Notes: a model not told the origin generated them from the sequence alone. A stretch of DNA of 64,000 nt from Halomontanus rarus (GCF_029338335.1 NZ_CP119797.1), one strand, 5' to 3'; counted from the stretch's first letter, positions 37,542 to 47,025 are shown. Made by a program: numbers and translations.

Positions 37542-38918
37542 TCAGCAGTGCCGCCCGTCGTGGCGGGGGATCCACGGCGACTTCCAGACGCGCTCCTCTT
37601 GAATCTCCGACGGCGGCCACTTCCCCTCGAGGAGACGGTCGTCGGTGTCTTTCATCCACTCGTCGACCGCGGTTCGTAGCGATGCGAGCCGTTCCGTACA
37701 CGAGGGGTCCTCGGCTAGGTTCTCCTGCTCGTGCGGATCCGCCTCGAGATCGTAGAGTTCCTCCCGTTGGCGTTGACTCCCGTAGAACTCGGCGCGAACT
37801 TCCTCGCCGGCCGCACTCGAAAACAGCGGTGCGGGGATGTAGACCTTCGGGAGATCGCCGAAGTTCCGGACGTACTTGTACCGCTCCGTTCGCACGGCCC
37901 GCATGGGGTTGTACTTGCTGTGCCACGTGAACTCGAGGAAGATCCGCTCTCGCGATTCGTACGTTCCGTCGGTCAGTAGGGGTTCGAAACTCCGACCGTC
38001 GACGTCCGACGGCGGATTCTCGCCGAGCAGTTCGAGGATCGTGGGCCGAAAGTCGACTGCGCTCAGCAGTTCTTCGTTGACCGTTCCGGGCTCGAATCGA
38101 TCGGGCCACCGCATCAGTAGCGCCGTCTCGACGCCCGGATCGTAGCACGTCCCCATCGACCTCGGGAACCCGATCCCGTGATCCGTCGTGAAGATGAGGA
38201 GCGTCTCGTCCTCGAGACCGGCCGCCGCCAGCGCGTCGTCGATACGACCGACCGCCTCGTCGATCGCGTATATCATCCCCTGAAAGTGTGCTAGGTCTTC
38301 GCGGATTCCCGGGCGATCGGGAAGGTAAGGGAGGGGCGTCACGTCCTCGGGATCGGCCGAGTCGTACCCGGGGAGGTCGAAGGTCCATCCGCAGTCGAGA
38401 CACCGCTCGACGAGCGGTTCACGGTGAACCTCGGAGAAGCCGACCGAGGCGAAGAACGGCCGGTCGTCGTCGTCGACGTCGCGTAAGAACGATTCGACGC
38501 TCTCCGCGACCTCGTCGGCGGGTTCGTCGACGCTGAACTCGTGGACCGACCCGTTCACGTGCTGGAAGCCGGCGCGTTCGGGATCCGACGAGATGTGTTG
38601 CAGCCCGAAGAGGTGCGTCGAGTAACCGGCGTCGTTGAGGTCCATCACGAGCGTCCGCTCGTCCTCGTGTAGCTCCCACCCGAGGTGAGCCAGCCCGATC
38701 AGCCCGTTGTTGTGCGGATACCGTCCCGTCCAGAGGCTCCCTCGAGCCGGCGAACAGTGCGACGCCGTACAAAAGTAGTTCTCGAAGCAGACGCCCTCGT
38801 CGGCGATCGCGTCCACGTTCGGCGTCTCTACGTCCCACCCGTAGCACCCCACGTGCTGTCCGAGGTTGTGTGGATGGATCATCACCACGTTCGGCTGATC
38901 GGATTCGTTGCTCGCCAT
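37542..38918 (-). CDS. Sulfatase, heparan N-sulfatase (SGSH)-like
   Basis: 458 residues from ATG 38918; an open upstream extension to 39116 is rejected because it is not sulfatase-like. C55-S-P-A-R59 is the formylglycine motif, within ENYFCTASHCSPARGSLWTGR as in N-sulfoglucosamine sulfohydrolases. FTTDHGIGFPRSMGT is the second metal site and LFLEF-like W-H-S-K-Y-N-P matches SGSH proteins. At the N-terminus the usual Asp pair is replaced by I-H-P-H-N-L-G, so one metal ligand is non-standard. No signal peptide. SGSH removes sulfate from glucosamine N, which would fit the heparinase-like neighbour, but family membership alone does not prove this. Confidence 0.87.
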   Translation of the reverse strand: MASNESDQPNVVMIHPHNLGQHVGCYGWDVETPNVDAIADEGVCFENYFCTASHCSPARGSLWTGRYPHNNGLIGLAHLGWELHEDERTLVMDLNDAGYSTHLFGLQHISSDPERAGFQHVNGSVHEFSVDEPADEVAESVESFLRDVDDDDRPFFASVGFSEVHREPLVERCLDCGWTFDLPGYDSADPEDVTPLPYLPDRPGIREDLAHFQGMIYAIDEAVGRIDDALAAAGLEDETLLIFTTDHGIGFPRSMGTCYDPGVETALLMRWPDRFEPGTVNEELLSAVDFRPTILELLGENPPSDVDGRSFEPLLTDGTYESRERIFLEFTWHSKYNPMRAVRTERYKYVRNFGDLPKVYIPAPLFSSAAGEEVRAEFYGSQRQREELYDLEADPHEQENLAEDPSCTERLASLRTAVDEWMKDTDDRLLEGKWPPSEIQEERVWKSPWIPRHDGRHC

Positions 38919-39198
38919 GTCGTTTACGATGGTGAACAACGGTGGGCACAAGGTAAGTCTAGCGCTAGGATGGGTTGACAGGTATTTCGCGACCGGCCTC
39001 GACTCGTCGGACGACCGCCGAGTACGGTCGCCTTCCGGTCGCCGCACCTGCGTACGCACGTACACGACGGTGTCTACCACGAGGGGATTCGCGATATCGA
39101 GGCGTTCGTTAGCCAATCACCGCTACGTCTTCGCTCGGCATTCTTCGGTCGGACGCTCCGGTCGATACGTTCACTAGGTACCGGCGAGATGGACGGGT

Positions 39199-40641
39199 AT
39201 GCACGTTACGGTGCGATCCGTCGAACAACACATACTGGATATGCGGCTTCGAATGCCGTTTCACTTCGGGAGTACGGAGGTCACGCAGTTACCCCACATC
39301 TTCACGACGGCAGCGGTGGAACTCGACGGTGAGGTTCACGAGGGCGTCGCCGCCGAGCACCTCTCCGCGATGTGGTATCTGAAAGACGACGATGGGTCGT
39401 ACGCCGACCGACTCGACCTGTTACTCGAACCGGTCGAAACGGCGACAAAACGAGCCGAGACCGTCGAAGGCGAGTCCGTCTTCGACTACTGGCACCGTCT
39501 CTACGAGGCCCAGCGAGAGTGGGCGACCGAGACGGATCACGTCCCGCTCGTCTGGTCGTTCGGTGTGGGACTCGTCGAACGGGCGGTCATCGACGCGTTC
39601 TGCCGCGCGACGGAGACGACCTTCGCCGAGGCGGTTCGGGAGAACGTGCTCGGTATCGATCTCGGTCGGATCCATCCCGAACTCGGCGGCGACGAACCCG
39701 CGGATCTGCTCCCCGCGTCGCCGCTTCGGTCGACCACCGTTCGACACACGGTCGGGTTCACCGATCCACTCACCGAATCGAACGTCGCCTCCGAGGATCG
39801 ACTCGACGACGGCTTGCCGCAGTCACTCGCCGAATACATCCGCGAGCAGGACCTCACACATTTCAAGGTGAAGATGGTCGGCGACGCGACGCGCGACGCG
39901 ACACGACTGGCGGACGTTGCCGCGACGCTCGACGAGTCCTGCGAAGAGTACGTATTCACCCTCGATGCGAACGAACAGTTCGACACGGCCGAATCGTTCA
40001 GAGAACAGTGGGAGGCGCTCACATCGAACCCGACGCTCGAGGCGTTCTTCGATCGGTTACGCTACGTCGAGCAACCCATCGCTCGCGACGAGGCGCTCGC
40101 CGAGCGGGCGAAACGGACGTTCGCTTCGTGGGACGACCGCCCGCCGATTATCATCGACGAGTCCGACGGCGATCTGGATAGCCTTCGGATCGCCCTCGAC
40201 TGCGGGTACGACGGCACGAGTCACAAGAATTGCAAGGGCGTCTTCAAGGGACTAGCTAACGCCTGTCTCGTCGAGAGTCGTCGCCGATCGGCTCCCGATG
40301 GCGACGAGTACGTGCTGAGCGGCGAGGACCTCTCGGTCGTCGGTCCGGTCGGCCTCCAGCAGGATCTAGCCGTCACGTCGACGCTCGGACTCGAGCACGT
40401 CGAACGAAACGGACACCACTACTTCCGCGGAACGACTGCCCTTCCCGACCCCGTTCGAGACGACTTGCTCGAGCGCCACCCCGACCTCTACCGCCGTCAC
40501 GAGGAGGGGTTCGTCGCCGTCGACATCGAGAACGGCTCGCTCGAGACGGCGAGCGTAGTCGACGCACCGTTCGGCTACGATTTCGAGTTCGACGCGACGC
40601 AGTTCGTGCCGCTCGAGGAGTGGACGTTCCGATCCGATTGA
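39199..40641 (+). CDS. Divergent enolase-superfamily enzyme
   Basis: 480 residues, longer than most members. N-terminal capping domain, then barrel motifs: HFKVKM (K-x-K), FTLDANEQF (Asp), YVEQPIARDE (Glu), IIIDESDGD (Asp) and GTSHKNCKGVFKGLAN (Lys). The ligand set Asp-Glu-Asp and the paired Lys fit abstraction of an alpha-proton from a carboxylate, as in sugar-acid dehydratases or epimerases. The C-terminal addition after about 400 is not recognised. Cytoplasmic. It is one of two enolase-superfamily enzymes here (the other at 60622-61791) and would process an uronate or aldonate in this setting (inference). Confidence 0.82.
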   Translation: MHVTVRSVEQHILDMRLRMPFHFGSTEVTQLPHIFTTAAVELDGEVHEGVAAEHLSAMWYLKDDDGSYADRLDLLLEPVETATKRAETVEGESVFDYWHRLYEAQREWATETDHVPLVWSFGVGLVERAVIDAFCRATETTFAEAVRENVLGIDLGRIHPELGGDEPADLLPASPLRSTTVRHTVGFTDPLTESNVASEDRLDDGLPQSLAEYIREQDLTHFKVKMVGDATRDATRLADVAATLDESCEEYVFTLDANEQFDTAESFREQWEALTSNPTLEAFFDRLRYVEQPIARDEALAERAKRTFASWDDRPPIIIDESDGDLDSLRIALDCGYDGTSHKNCKGVFKGLANACLVESRRRSAPDGDEYVLSGEDLSVVGPVGLQQDLAVTSTLGLEHVERNGHHYFRGTTALPDPVRDDLLERHPDLYRRHEEGFVAVDIENGSLETASVVDAPFGYDFEFDATQFVPLEEWTFRSD

Positions 40642-40757
40642 TTCGAGAACGAGCCAACGGATGTTCACTGAAACTGGACGACTCGTTTCGGTCGCGACCG
40701 TGTCTACGATTTGTGAGACCACTTGGACTGGATTTTGCCTCGGTCGCCGTCACAAAC

Positions 40758-40775
40758 TAGTTGACAAATCAACTA
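40758..40775. promoter_or_regulatory. Perfect inverted repeat
   Basis: TAGTTGA-CAAA-TCAACTA is an 18-bp site with perfect 7-bp arms, 117 nt after the enolase-superfamily stop. It could be an operator or the end of a small transcript; no gene start is adjacent on the plus strand. Confidence 0.4.
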
Positions 40776-40776
40776 A

Positions 40777-41124
40777 CTACCCATTTGGCATGGTAAAACG
40801 CGTCAGATGGCGAGGGGATACAAAACGCTCCGCTTCCGACACCCCCACCGTGCTGTCGAATCCTCCGACGAACTGGGACGCGCTCCTGACCTGGCGTTCG
40901 ATCATATCGTAGGGCGGACACCAGACACCGAAGACGATCTCCGTCGCTTCAGGTGCTCGCACCCCGCTGACGATCGGTTCATCGTCGTTTGCAAGGGCGT
41001 TCACGACGACTGCCACCGTCTCATTCTGTCGGGGAACTCCGTCGATATCGACGTCTCCCGCTCGCACGTTTCGTCCGTCAAGAGCCAGGAGTTCGTTTGA
41101 AAATGCAAAACGATTTCCTGGCAT
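40777..41124 (-). CDS. Hypothetical protein, doubtful
   Basis: 115-residue frame from ATG 41124, beginning MPGNRFAFSNELLALDGRNV and containing ETVAVVVNALANDDEPIVSG. Composition is plausible for a protein but third-position GC is lower than in neighbours and no family is recognised. It ends beside the inverted repeat at 40758-40775. It could be a small unknown gene or a truncated one; the plus strand also has an open frame over the same bases. Confidence 0.3.
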   Translation of the reverse strand: MPGNRFAFSNELLALDGRNVRAGDVDIDGVPRQNETVAVVVNALANDDEPIVSGVRAPEATEIVFGVWCPPYDMIERQVRSASQFVGGFDSTVGVSEAERFVSPRHLTRFTMPNG

Positions 41125-41256
41125 GAGTCAACGTTTCTCACTCACGTCGTTCAGTATCATATCGGGCAGTGCCACCACTTGCCACTTCCAATCCCCTACT
41201 TCTGATAGGAAGAGTCGTTCTCGAGCGGATCGTGAAACGATATCTCGTGTCACATC

Positions 41257-41280
41257 GGATTACAACCGTATGATTGTAAT
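41257..41280 (+). promoter_or_regulatory. 24-bp palindromic motif, copy 1
   Basis: Contains ATTACAA at 41259-41265 and TTGTAAT at 41274-41280, perfect inverted arms around an 8-nt centre. The same 24-bp sequence, 21 bases identical, occurs on the minus strand at 52253-52276. The rest of 41125-41608 holds no supported gene. Confidence 0.5.
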
Positions 41281-41608
41281 ATGCCGTGCATCGGGCCCAG
41301 GGGTTGTTTTGTTATGTGAAACGAAAAACCACCTCTATCGATTCTCGCGAACCGACGCTCGAGCGTTCGGGGACGACAAATATCGAAGTTCGATACCAAT
41401 CTGTTCTGGTTCGGAAACCGCTGCACACGAGACGCGTAATACCGGACTGGAACGTCGTTTCTCGAGATACGTACGGGCACTGCGAGAGCGGGTTTCGTGG
41501 CGCGAATTCATCTCGCAGCCGCGACACGACGCTCGTTTCGGCCGACGGGGGGACGCTCGTCGAGCCGGCCCGAAAAGATCAAATCACCGTCGACTGTAGG
41601 TGCGCCGT

Positions 41609-43252
41609 ATGAGTTGGCAGATCATGCCACAGTACGACAGCTACGAACGGGCGCGCGCTGACTTCGAGTGGGACCTTCCGGAGACGTACAATCCGGCGGT
41701 CGATTTTCTACGAAAGCACGACGATACCTCCCGCGTCGCGCTCCAGTACGAGGATCCGGACGAGTCGACGAAATCGTACTCGTTCGACGACCTCGACGAT
41801 CGGTCCGATCGATTCGCCGCCGCACTCGCCGACCTCGGCGTCAGCGTCGGTGACCGCGTCGGGGTTATGATCCCGCAGAAACCGGAGAACCCGCTCACGC
41901 ACCTGGCGAACTGGAAGATCGGCGCGGTCTCGGTTCCGTTGACCGTTCTCTTCGGCCGCGACGCGCTGCAGTATCGCCTCGTCGACAGCGGCGCACGCGC
42001 CGTCGTCGTCGATCCGTCCGTTCGTGACGAGATCGACGCCGTTCGAGACGAGTGTCCGGACCTCGAGCACGTGATCGAGGTCGGCTCGGACGCGACGGGT
42101 GATACTCACGCCTTCGACGCGCTCGTGCAAGCACACGCGTCCGGGATCGAACCGTACGAGGCGACGCCGGAGACGCCGACCGCGATCATGTACACGAGCG
42201 GGAGTACCGGACCGCCAAAAGGGGTGTCCCACAGTCACGCGCTGTGGCTCGGTCGCGCCGCCGCCGCGTACAACTACTTCGATCAGGGACTCGACGACGC
42301 GGTCCTGTGGACGCCGGCTGACTGGGCGTGGGGAGCGGCCCTCGGCGGCACGCTGTTCGCAGCCTGGCACCACGGGTGTTCGATCGTCGGTTGGCCGCGG
42401 GACGGATTCGATCCGGAGGCGGCGTTCGACCTCATGGAGCGCCACGGCGTCACGAAAGCGTTTCTGCCTCCTACCGCCCTGCGGATGCTGATGACGGTTG
42501 AGGAACCGACCGACCGATACGATCTCTCGCTCGAAACGCTCGCGGCCGTAGGTGAACCGCTCACGCCCGAGATCGTCGAGTGGGTCGAAGAGACATTCGC
42601 GAATGTTCCGATCAACGAGTTCTACGGGCAAACGGAACTCAACCTCGTCGTCGGTAACAGCTCGAACTGGTTCGAGACCCGTCCCGGAAGCATGGGGAAA
42701 CCGCTTCCCGGATACGACGTCGCGATCCTCGATCGAGAGACGGGCGCGGAGCTTCCCCCGGGAGAACCGGGCGAACTCGCCCTCAAACCGTCCGATCGAC
42801 GCGTCTTTTTCGACGAGTACTGGGAGCTCCCGGAGAAGACCGCGGCCAAGCGGACCGACGACGGCTGGTTCCTCACGGACGACATCGTCCGACAGGACGA
42901 GGACGATTACCTCTGGTTCGTCTCGCGCGCCGACGACGTGATCCTCACGAGCGGCTACCGCGTCGGGCCGATGGAAGTCGAGAAAGCGATCCTCCGCCAC
43001 CCCGCCGTCGAACAGGTCGGCGTCGTCGGGATTCCCGACGAGGTCCGGGGCGAAGCGATCAAGGCGTTTATCCAACCTGCAACCGACTCGTTCGAGCCTG
43101 AATCGTTACGAGAGGAGATCAGAGCGCTCGTTCGAGATCGTCTCGCGGAGTACGAGTATCCTCGCGTTATCGAATTCGTCGACGAGCTGCCGACCACGTC
43201 GACGGGAAAAATTCGACGTCTCGACCTTCGCGAGCGAAACGGGAGCGATTAG
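41609..43252 (+). CDS. Acyl-CoA synthetase (AMP-forming, medium-chain/acetyl type)
   Basis: 547 residues from ATG 41609; a GTG three codons upstream is possible, but AAATC about 28 nt before the ATG favours it. AMP-binding motifs: MYTSGSTGPPKG (P-loop, about 196-207), NEFYGQTE, GWFLTDD, the hinge SRADDVILTSGYRVGP and the C-terminal catalytic Lys in TSTGKIRRLDL. It activates a carboxylic acid to its acyl-AMP and then the CoA thioester. Its closest type is the ACSM or acetoacetyl/propionyl-like group. Expressed alone by context. It would activate an acid released by the amidases of the cluster (inference). Confidence 0.9.
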   Translation: MSWQIMPQYDSYERARADFEWDLPETYNPAVDFLRKHDDTSRVALQYEDPDESTKSYSFDDLDDRSDRFAAALADLGVSVGDRVGVMIPQKPENPLTHLANWKIGAVSVPLTVLFGRDALQYRLVDSGARAVVVDPSVRDEIDAVRDECPDLEHVIEVGSDATGDTHAFDALVQAHASGIEPYEATPETPTAIMYTSGSTGPPKGVSHSHALWLGRAAAAYNYFDQGLDDAVLWTPADWAWGAALGGTLFAAWHHGCSIVGWPRDGFDPEAAFDLMERHGVTKAFLPPTALRMLMTVEEPTDRYDLSLETLAAVGEPLTPEIVEWVEETFANVPINEFYGQTELNLVVGNSSNWFETRPGSMGKPLPGYDVAILDRETGAELPPGEPGELALKPSDRRVFFDEYWELPEKTAAKRTDDGWFLTDDIVRQDEDDYLWFVSRADDVILTSGYRVGPMEVEKAILRHPAVEQVGVVGIPDEVRGEAIKAFIQPATDSFEPESLREEIRALVRDRLAEYEYPRVIEFVDELPTTSTGKIRRLDLRERNGSD

Positions 43253-43412
43253 CGGCAACGTTCGGAGTCTCACGAGTCCGTGAAACCGCAGGACAGTGTG
43301 GCCATCCTCGTACTTCGAGTCCGCAGAACCGAATCTCGGTGTCCGGTTGGTCGCCGCTCGAGGATTCGGGCGACCACACCTCTCGAGAAGACGTCAGCGG
43401 GACGCGATCTGC

Positions 43413-44459
43413 CTAGAATTCCCCGTCTCGAACGTGGAATTTCGTGGGTTTCCCCCAGGTGGTCCCGTCCTGTTCGACCCACGACGCGACGAGTTCGACG
43501 ACCTCGTCGATCGACACTCTCGGCTCCTCGAAAATCTCGTGACACCGACTCGCGTCGTTGAGCAACGCCGTCTCCTTCTCTTCCCCTTCGAACGTCACAT
43601 CGCAGCCGAACTCGTCGGCGAATCTCTCCGCGAGGTCGCGAACGGAGAGGACGTTCGGTCCCGTCACGTTCAGGATATCAGCCGGAGAGTCCGCCAGCTG
43701 GAGCGATCGGAAGCACACCGAGTTGGCGTCGCCCTGCCAGATCACGTTGACGTACCCCATCTCCAGGGGCACCGGGTCCTCCGCGTACACTCGCTTCGCG
43801 AGGTCGAGCAATACGCCGTAGCGCAGTTCGACGGCGTAGTTTAGTCTGAGTAAACACGTCGGCGTCTCGTTCGCCTTCGAGAAGTGCTGGAACACGCGCT
43901 CTCTCCCCAGACACGATTGCGCGTACTCCCCCACCGGCCCGGTCTCGTCCGTTTCAACGGACCCGCCCGAGTCGACGGATACCGGCGGGTAGACGTTCCC
44001 GGTCGACAGCGCCGTAATCCGCGAGTCGCTGTACCGGCTGGCCACGCGACCGGGGAGGTAGGAGTTGATCGCCCACGTCAACGGCTCCTGGCCCGTCGAG
44101 CCGAACTTCATTCCGACCAGATAGATGACGTTCTCGCAATCCGGGAGCGACTCGAGTGCGCCCTCCTCGAGGAGGTCCGCTCGGATCGTTTCGGCGCCCC
44201 ACGACTGGAGTTTCTCCTCCAGTCCGGATTCCGTGTATCGGGAGACGGCGTACACCGTCGTGTCGACGCCCGCCTCCTCGTTCGCCAGGAGGATCCGCCT
44301 GATCAGCGTCGGACCCATCTTTCCTCCCGCTCCGAGGACGACGATATCCCCGTCGAGTTGTCGGGCAAACTCGACGTCTTCGGGATACGGCTCCGCAAGG
44401 AGGCGTTCTAGTTGCTCTTCGCTCGAGACCGTCTGAGGGACGATGTTTTCGTTGCTCAT
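43413..44459 (-). CDS. NAD-dependent epimerase/dehydratase-like protein lacking the YxxxK lysine
   Basis: 348 residues. After a 38-residue N-terminal extension, IVVLGAGGKMGPTLIRRIL is the Rossmann G-x-G-G-x-x-G. The active-site region reads STGNVYPP and then GEYAQSCLGRERVF: the Tyr is present but the position of the partner Lys (Tyr+4) is Cys. Without that Lys classic SDR chemistry is unlikely, so it may be a binding or regulatory protein or use a different mechanism. C-terminal NVTGPNVLSVRDLAERFADEFG is typical of NmrA/epimerase proteins. Cytoplasmic. Confidence 0.8.
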   Translation of the reverse strand: MSNENIVPQTVSSEEQLERLLAEPYPEDVEFARQLDGDIVVLGAGGKMGPTLIRRILLANEEAGVDTTVYAVSRYTESGLEEKLQSWGAETIRADLLEEGALESLPDCENVIYLVGMKFGSTGQEPLTWAINSYLPGRVASRYSDSRITALSTGNVYPPVSVDSGGSVETDETGPVGEYAQSCLGRERVFQHFSKANETPTCLLRLNYAVELRYGVLLDLAKRVYAEDPVPLEMGYVNVIWQGDANSVCFRSLQLADSPADILNVTGPNVLSVRDLAERFADEFGCDVTFEGEEKETALLNDASRCHEIFEEPRVSIDEVVELVASWVEQDGTTWGKPTKFHVRDGEF

Positions 44460-44612
44460 AATTCACTCACGAGTATTCGGCACTCGCCAACAATCGGCGA
44501 GTCCACACATAAACCTGACGGCCGATCCGGTTTCGGTCGGTTGCCGGTCGGTCGTACGACCGCCTGGCGGGGCTCTCGCGAGGGGGGCGCTTTCGAACAC
44601 CGGGGAGCGTCG

Positions 44613-45407
44613 TCACCTCGAGCGGTTGGAACCGGTCTCCCGGGCGTCGATGCGACGCCGTCCGTAGGCACATCGGTCGCAGTCCGGTTCGTCACAGAGG
44701 AGTAACCCGGGGTGCTCCTCGAGCAACTCGACGATCAGCGAGAGGAGGGCGCTGCCGTCGACGAGCTGTGCGGTCGCGTCGCCAACGCGGCCGTACGTGA
44801 CGAGACCGACGCGCTTCGCGATGCTCTCGGCGACGCCGAACCCTCGGGAACAGTGCACCTGGTTCACCTCGACGGTCTCGATCGATTCGTCCGACCGCCG
44901 GATCGTGGTCTCGGCGATCTGGTCGCGATACGGGAGGTCGGCCAACCGCTCGGCGACGTGGAGGGCCGAGTTGGTCGTGTGGTCGACCCCGAGGAGGAGT
45001 ATTTTGCCGTTCCGGTCGTCGACGAGCCGGTGGATCGGGCTCCCGGGACCGATCGAGTTACGTAAGTCGTGGTCCGCGACCAGCGAGGCGGCGTCCGGAC
45101 TGATCGCCGCGACGGATTTCGTCGGATGAGCGCTTCGAACTGCCGTCGATCGATTCCGGAACGCCTCGGTGATCGCTCCGACGGTCGACGGGGACGTCTC
45201 CGGGTCGTACGCTCGGTCGTACCTGGTGAACGTCGGCATCATCACCGTTCCGTCGTCCACCGCGTCACGGAGGGCGTCGACGACCGACTCGGCACCACCG
45301 TCGACCCAGCCGAGACTACTCAGGGAACTGTGGACGATGACGTGATCGCCAGAACCGAGCCCGAGACCGCGGAATCCGCCCCGAAGCTCTTCTCGAGTAA
45401 CGTTCAT
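44613..45407 (-). CDS. AAC(3)-family N-acetyltransferase
   Basis: 264 residues from ATG 45407; an ATG at 45434 is also open, but the TATA-like AGTTATGTTC near 45431-45440 fits the inner start. VIVHSSLSSLGWVDGG, MMPTFTRYD, RSAHPTKSVAA and LLGVDHTTNSALHVAE are the conserved blocks of the aminoglycoside N3-acetyltransferase/YokD family, including the His and the substrate-site residues. In a non-producer archaeon the substrate is more likely an amino-sugar or amine metabolite than an antibiotic. Divergent from the FG-GAP gene. Confidence 0.85.
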   Translation of the reverse strand: MNVTREELRGGFRGLGLGSGDHVIVHSSLSSLGWVDGGAESVVDALRDAVDDGTVMMPTFTRYDRAYDPETSPSTVGAITEAFRNRSTAVRSAHPTKSVAAISPDAASLVADHDLRNSIGPGSPIHRLVDDRNGKILLLGVDHTTNSALHVAERLADLPYRDQIAETTIRRSDESIETVEVNQVHCSRGFGVAESIAKRVGLVTYGRVGDATAQLVDGSALLSLIVELLEEHPGLLLCDEPDCDRCAYGRRRIDARETGSNRSR

Positions 45408-45575
45408 CGTCGGTTGCTCTCGGCGTGCGAACATAACTGTTCGGGACGAACCGGTTGACTCGAGCGGCGGTCCGAAGAGAGTACGTTTCTACCCGAGCCG
45501 GTTTCAGCGGATCAGTCACGAACCGCTCGAGTGGAACCGGTACTGCTAACTATTTCGGCTCTATCTCGGCTACGC

Positions 45576-46664
45576 ATGGAATTCAGACACGAGCGACTGG
45601 ACGAAGACGCACCTTGTACCCGACAGATGCTCTGTCTCCCGACCGATCTGACGGGCAACGGTCTCCCCGACGTACTCGTCGGCGGAAACGAGGACGAACC
45701 GCGAGTCTACTGGTACGAGAATCCGGGCTGGGAGCGACACGAGATCGCGACCGGGACGCCGATCATGCCCGGTGCTGCGCTCGGCGACATCACCGGAAAC
45801 GGGCGACTGGATCTGATCAGTGGCGGCCCCTGGGATCACCACGACACCTACTGGTTCGAACAGCCCGCGGATCCTCGGGATCCGTGGACCAAACACGTGA
45901 TATGCAACGATTACAACAAGTATCACGATCAGGCGTTCGCCGACGTCGACGACGACGGCGAACCCGAGGTGGTGTTCGTTTCGCAAAACGCTGAGGTCGT
46001 CTTCTACTACGATATTCCGGACGATCCGCGCGGGTCGGGATGGCCGAGGAAGAACCGTCAGATCGTCGACGCGGGTGTCGGTGACGCCGAAGGAATTCAG
46101 GTCCTCGACGTCGACGGCGACGGGCGGACCGAACTCGTCGTCGGGCGACGTATCTTCCATCGAAAGGACGAGGACGGTACCGAGTGGGAGGCGGAGCGAG
46201 TCGCTCCGGACTGGGAGGACGAACGGGTGCGCGTGGTCGCCGCAGACATCGACGACGACGGCGAGGTCGAACTGCTGCTCGCGGAGTGCGAGTTGCCGTC
46301 GCTGGGTGCGCGCCACGACATCTACCACGACGGTCGGCTCGGTCTCTGCTCGGAGCCTGACTGGGAGCCGACGGTGCTCCGAGACGACCTGCACTGCCCC
46401 CACAGCCTGCAGGTCGCCGATTTCGACGGTGATGGCTCACTCGATATATACGTCGCGGAATCCGATTACGGCGAGCACGACAACCCGCGCCACTTCGTCT
46501 TCGAAAACCTCGGCGACGGCGAATTTGAGACGCACCTCGTTCACGAGGGGACGCCGACCCACCAGGCGAAGGCCGTCGATTTGACCGGCGACGGGCGACC
46601 CGACATCGTCGGGAAGGACGACACCGACAACGGCCGCGTCGATGTCTGGTACAACGAAAACTGA
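45576..46664 (+). CDS. FG-GAP/VCBS-repeat beta-propeller protein
   Basis: 362 residues from ATG 45576. Seven calcium-loop repeats can be read in order: DLTGNGLPDVLV, DITGNGRLDLIS, DVDDDGEPEVVF, DVDGDGRTELVV, DIDDDGEVELLL, DFDGDGSLDIYV and DLTGDGRPDIVG, each spaced 40-60 residues. This predicts a seven-bladed propeller with D-x-D/N-x-D/N-G calcium sites. There is no signal peptide, unusual for a family that is normally outside the cell. No enzymatic motif is visible; it could bind glycans or act as a scaffold. TATA-like CTAACTATTTCG lies just upstream. Confidence 0.85.
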   Translation: MEFRHERLDEDAPCTRQMLCLPTDLTGNGLPDVLVGGNEDEPRVYWYENPGWERHEIATGTPIMPGAALGDITGNGRLDLISGGPWDHHDTYWFEQPADPRDPWTKHVICNDYNKYHDQAFADVDDDGEPEVVFVSQNAEVVFYYDIPDDPRGSGWPRKNRQIVDAGVGDAEGIQVLDVDGDGRTELVVGRRIFHRKDEDGTEWEAERVAPDWEDERVRVVAADIDDDGEVELLLAECELPSLGARHDIYHDGRLGLCSEPDWEPTVLRDDLHCPHSLQVADFDGDGSLDIYVAESDYGEHDNPRHFVFENLGDGEFETHLVHEGTPTHQAKAVDLTGDGRPDIVGKDDTDNGRVDVWYNEN

Positions 46665-47025
46665 TCGGTCCCCACGACTCGAGGAACGACGACGAGACCG
46701 CGGGTCGAACGCGGATCGAACTCCGTCGAAAACGAATTTGTCGTCGTTAGCGTCGACCATCTCGATAATCTACACGACCCGTGCGATCTGTGCACGATCG
46801 GCATAGTCCGCCATTGGAAAGACAGCTGTTCGAATGGACGGCCGCTCACCTCGTCGTGACGGGGGATGGTATCCTTCGAGACGAGTCGTCCGTCGATCCC
46901 GATCCGGGATGGGTCGGAACGGTATCGATGCGCGCAGCCGTACTGCGCGCCGACGCTCGCTGACGCTCGCCGATGGTCGCACCGTCGAGAGTCTGCACGC
47001 CTCGTCGAACCGCGACGTGGAAACG
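46665..47025. other. Intergenic, no supported gene
   Basis: A 60-codon plus-strand frame at 46781-46963 has protein-like content (LERQLFEWTAAHLVVTGDG) but no start signal or known family. Nothing else was seen. Confidence 0.4.
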
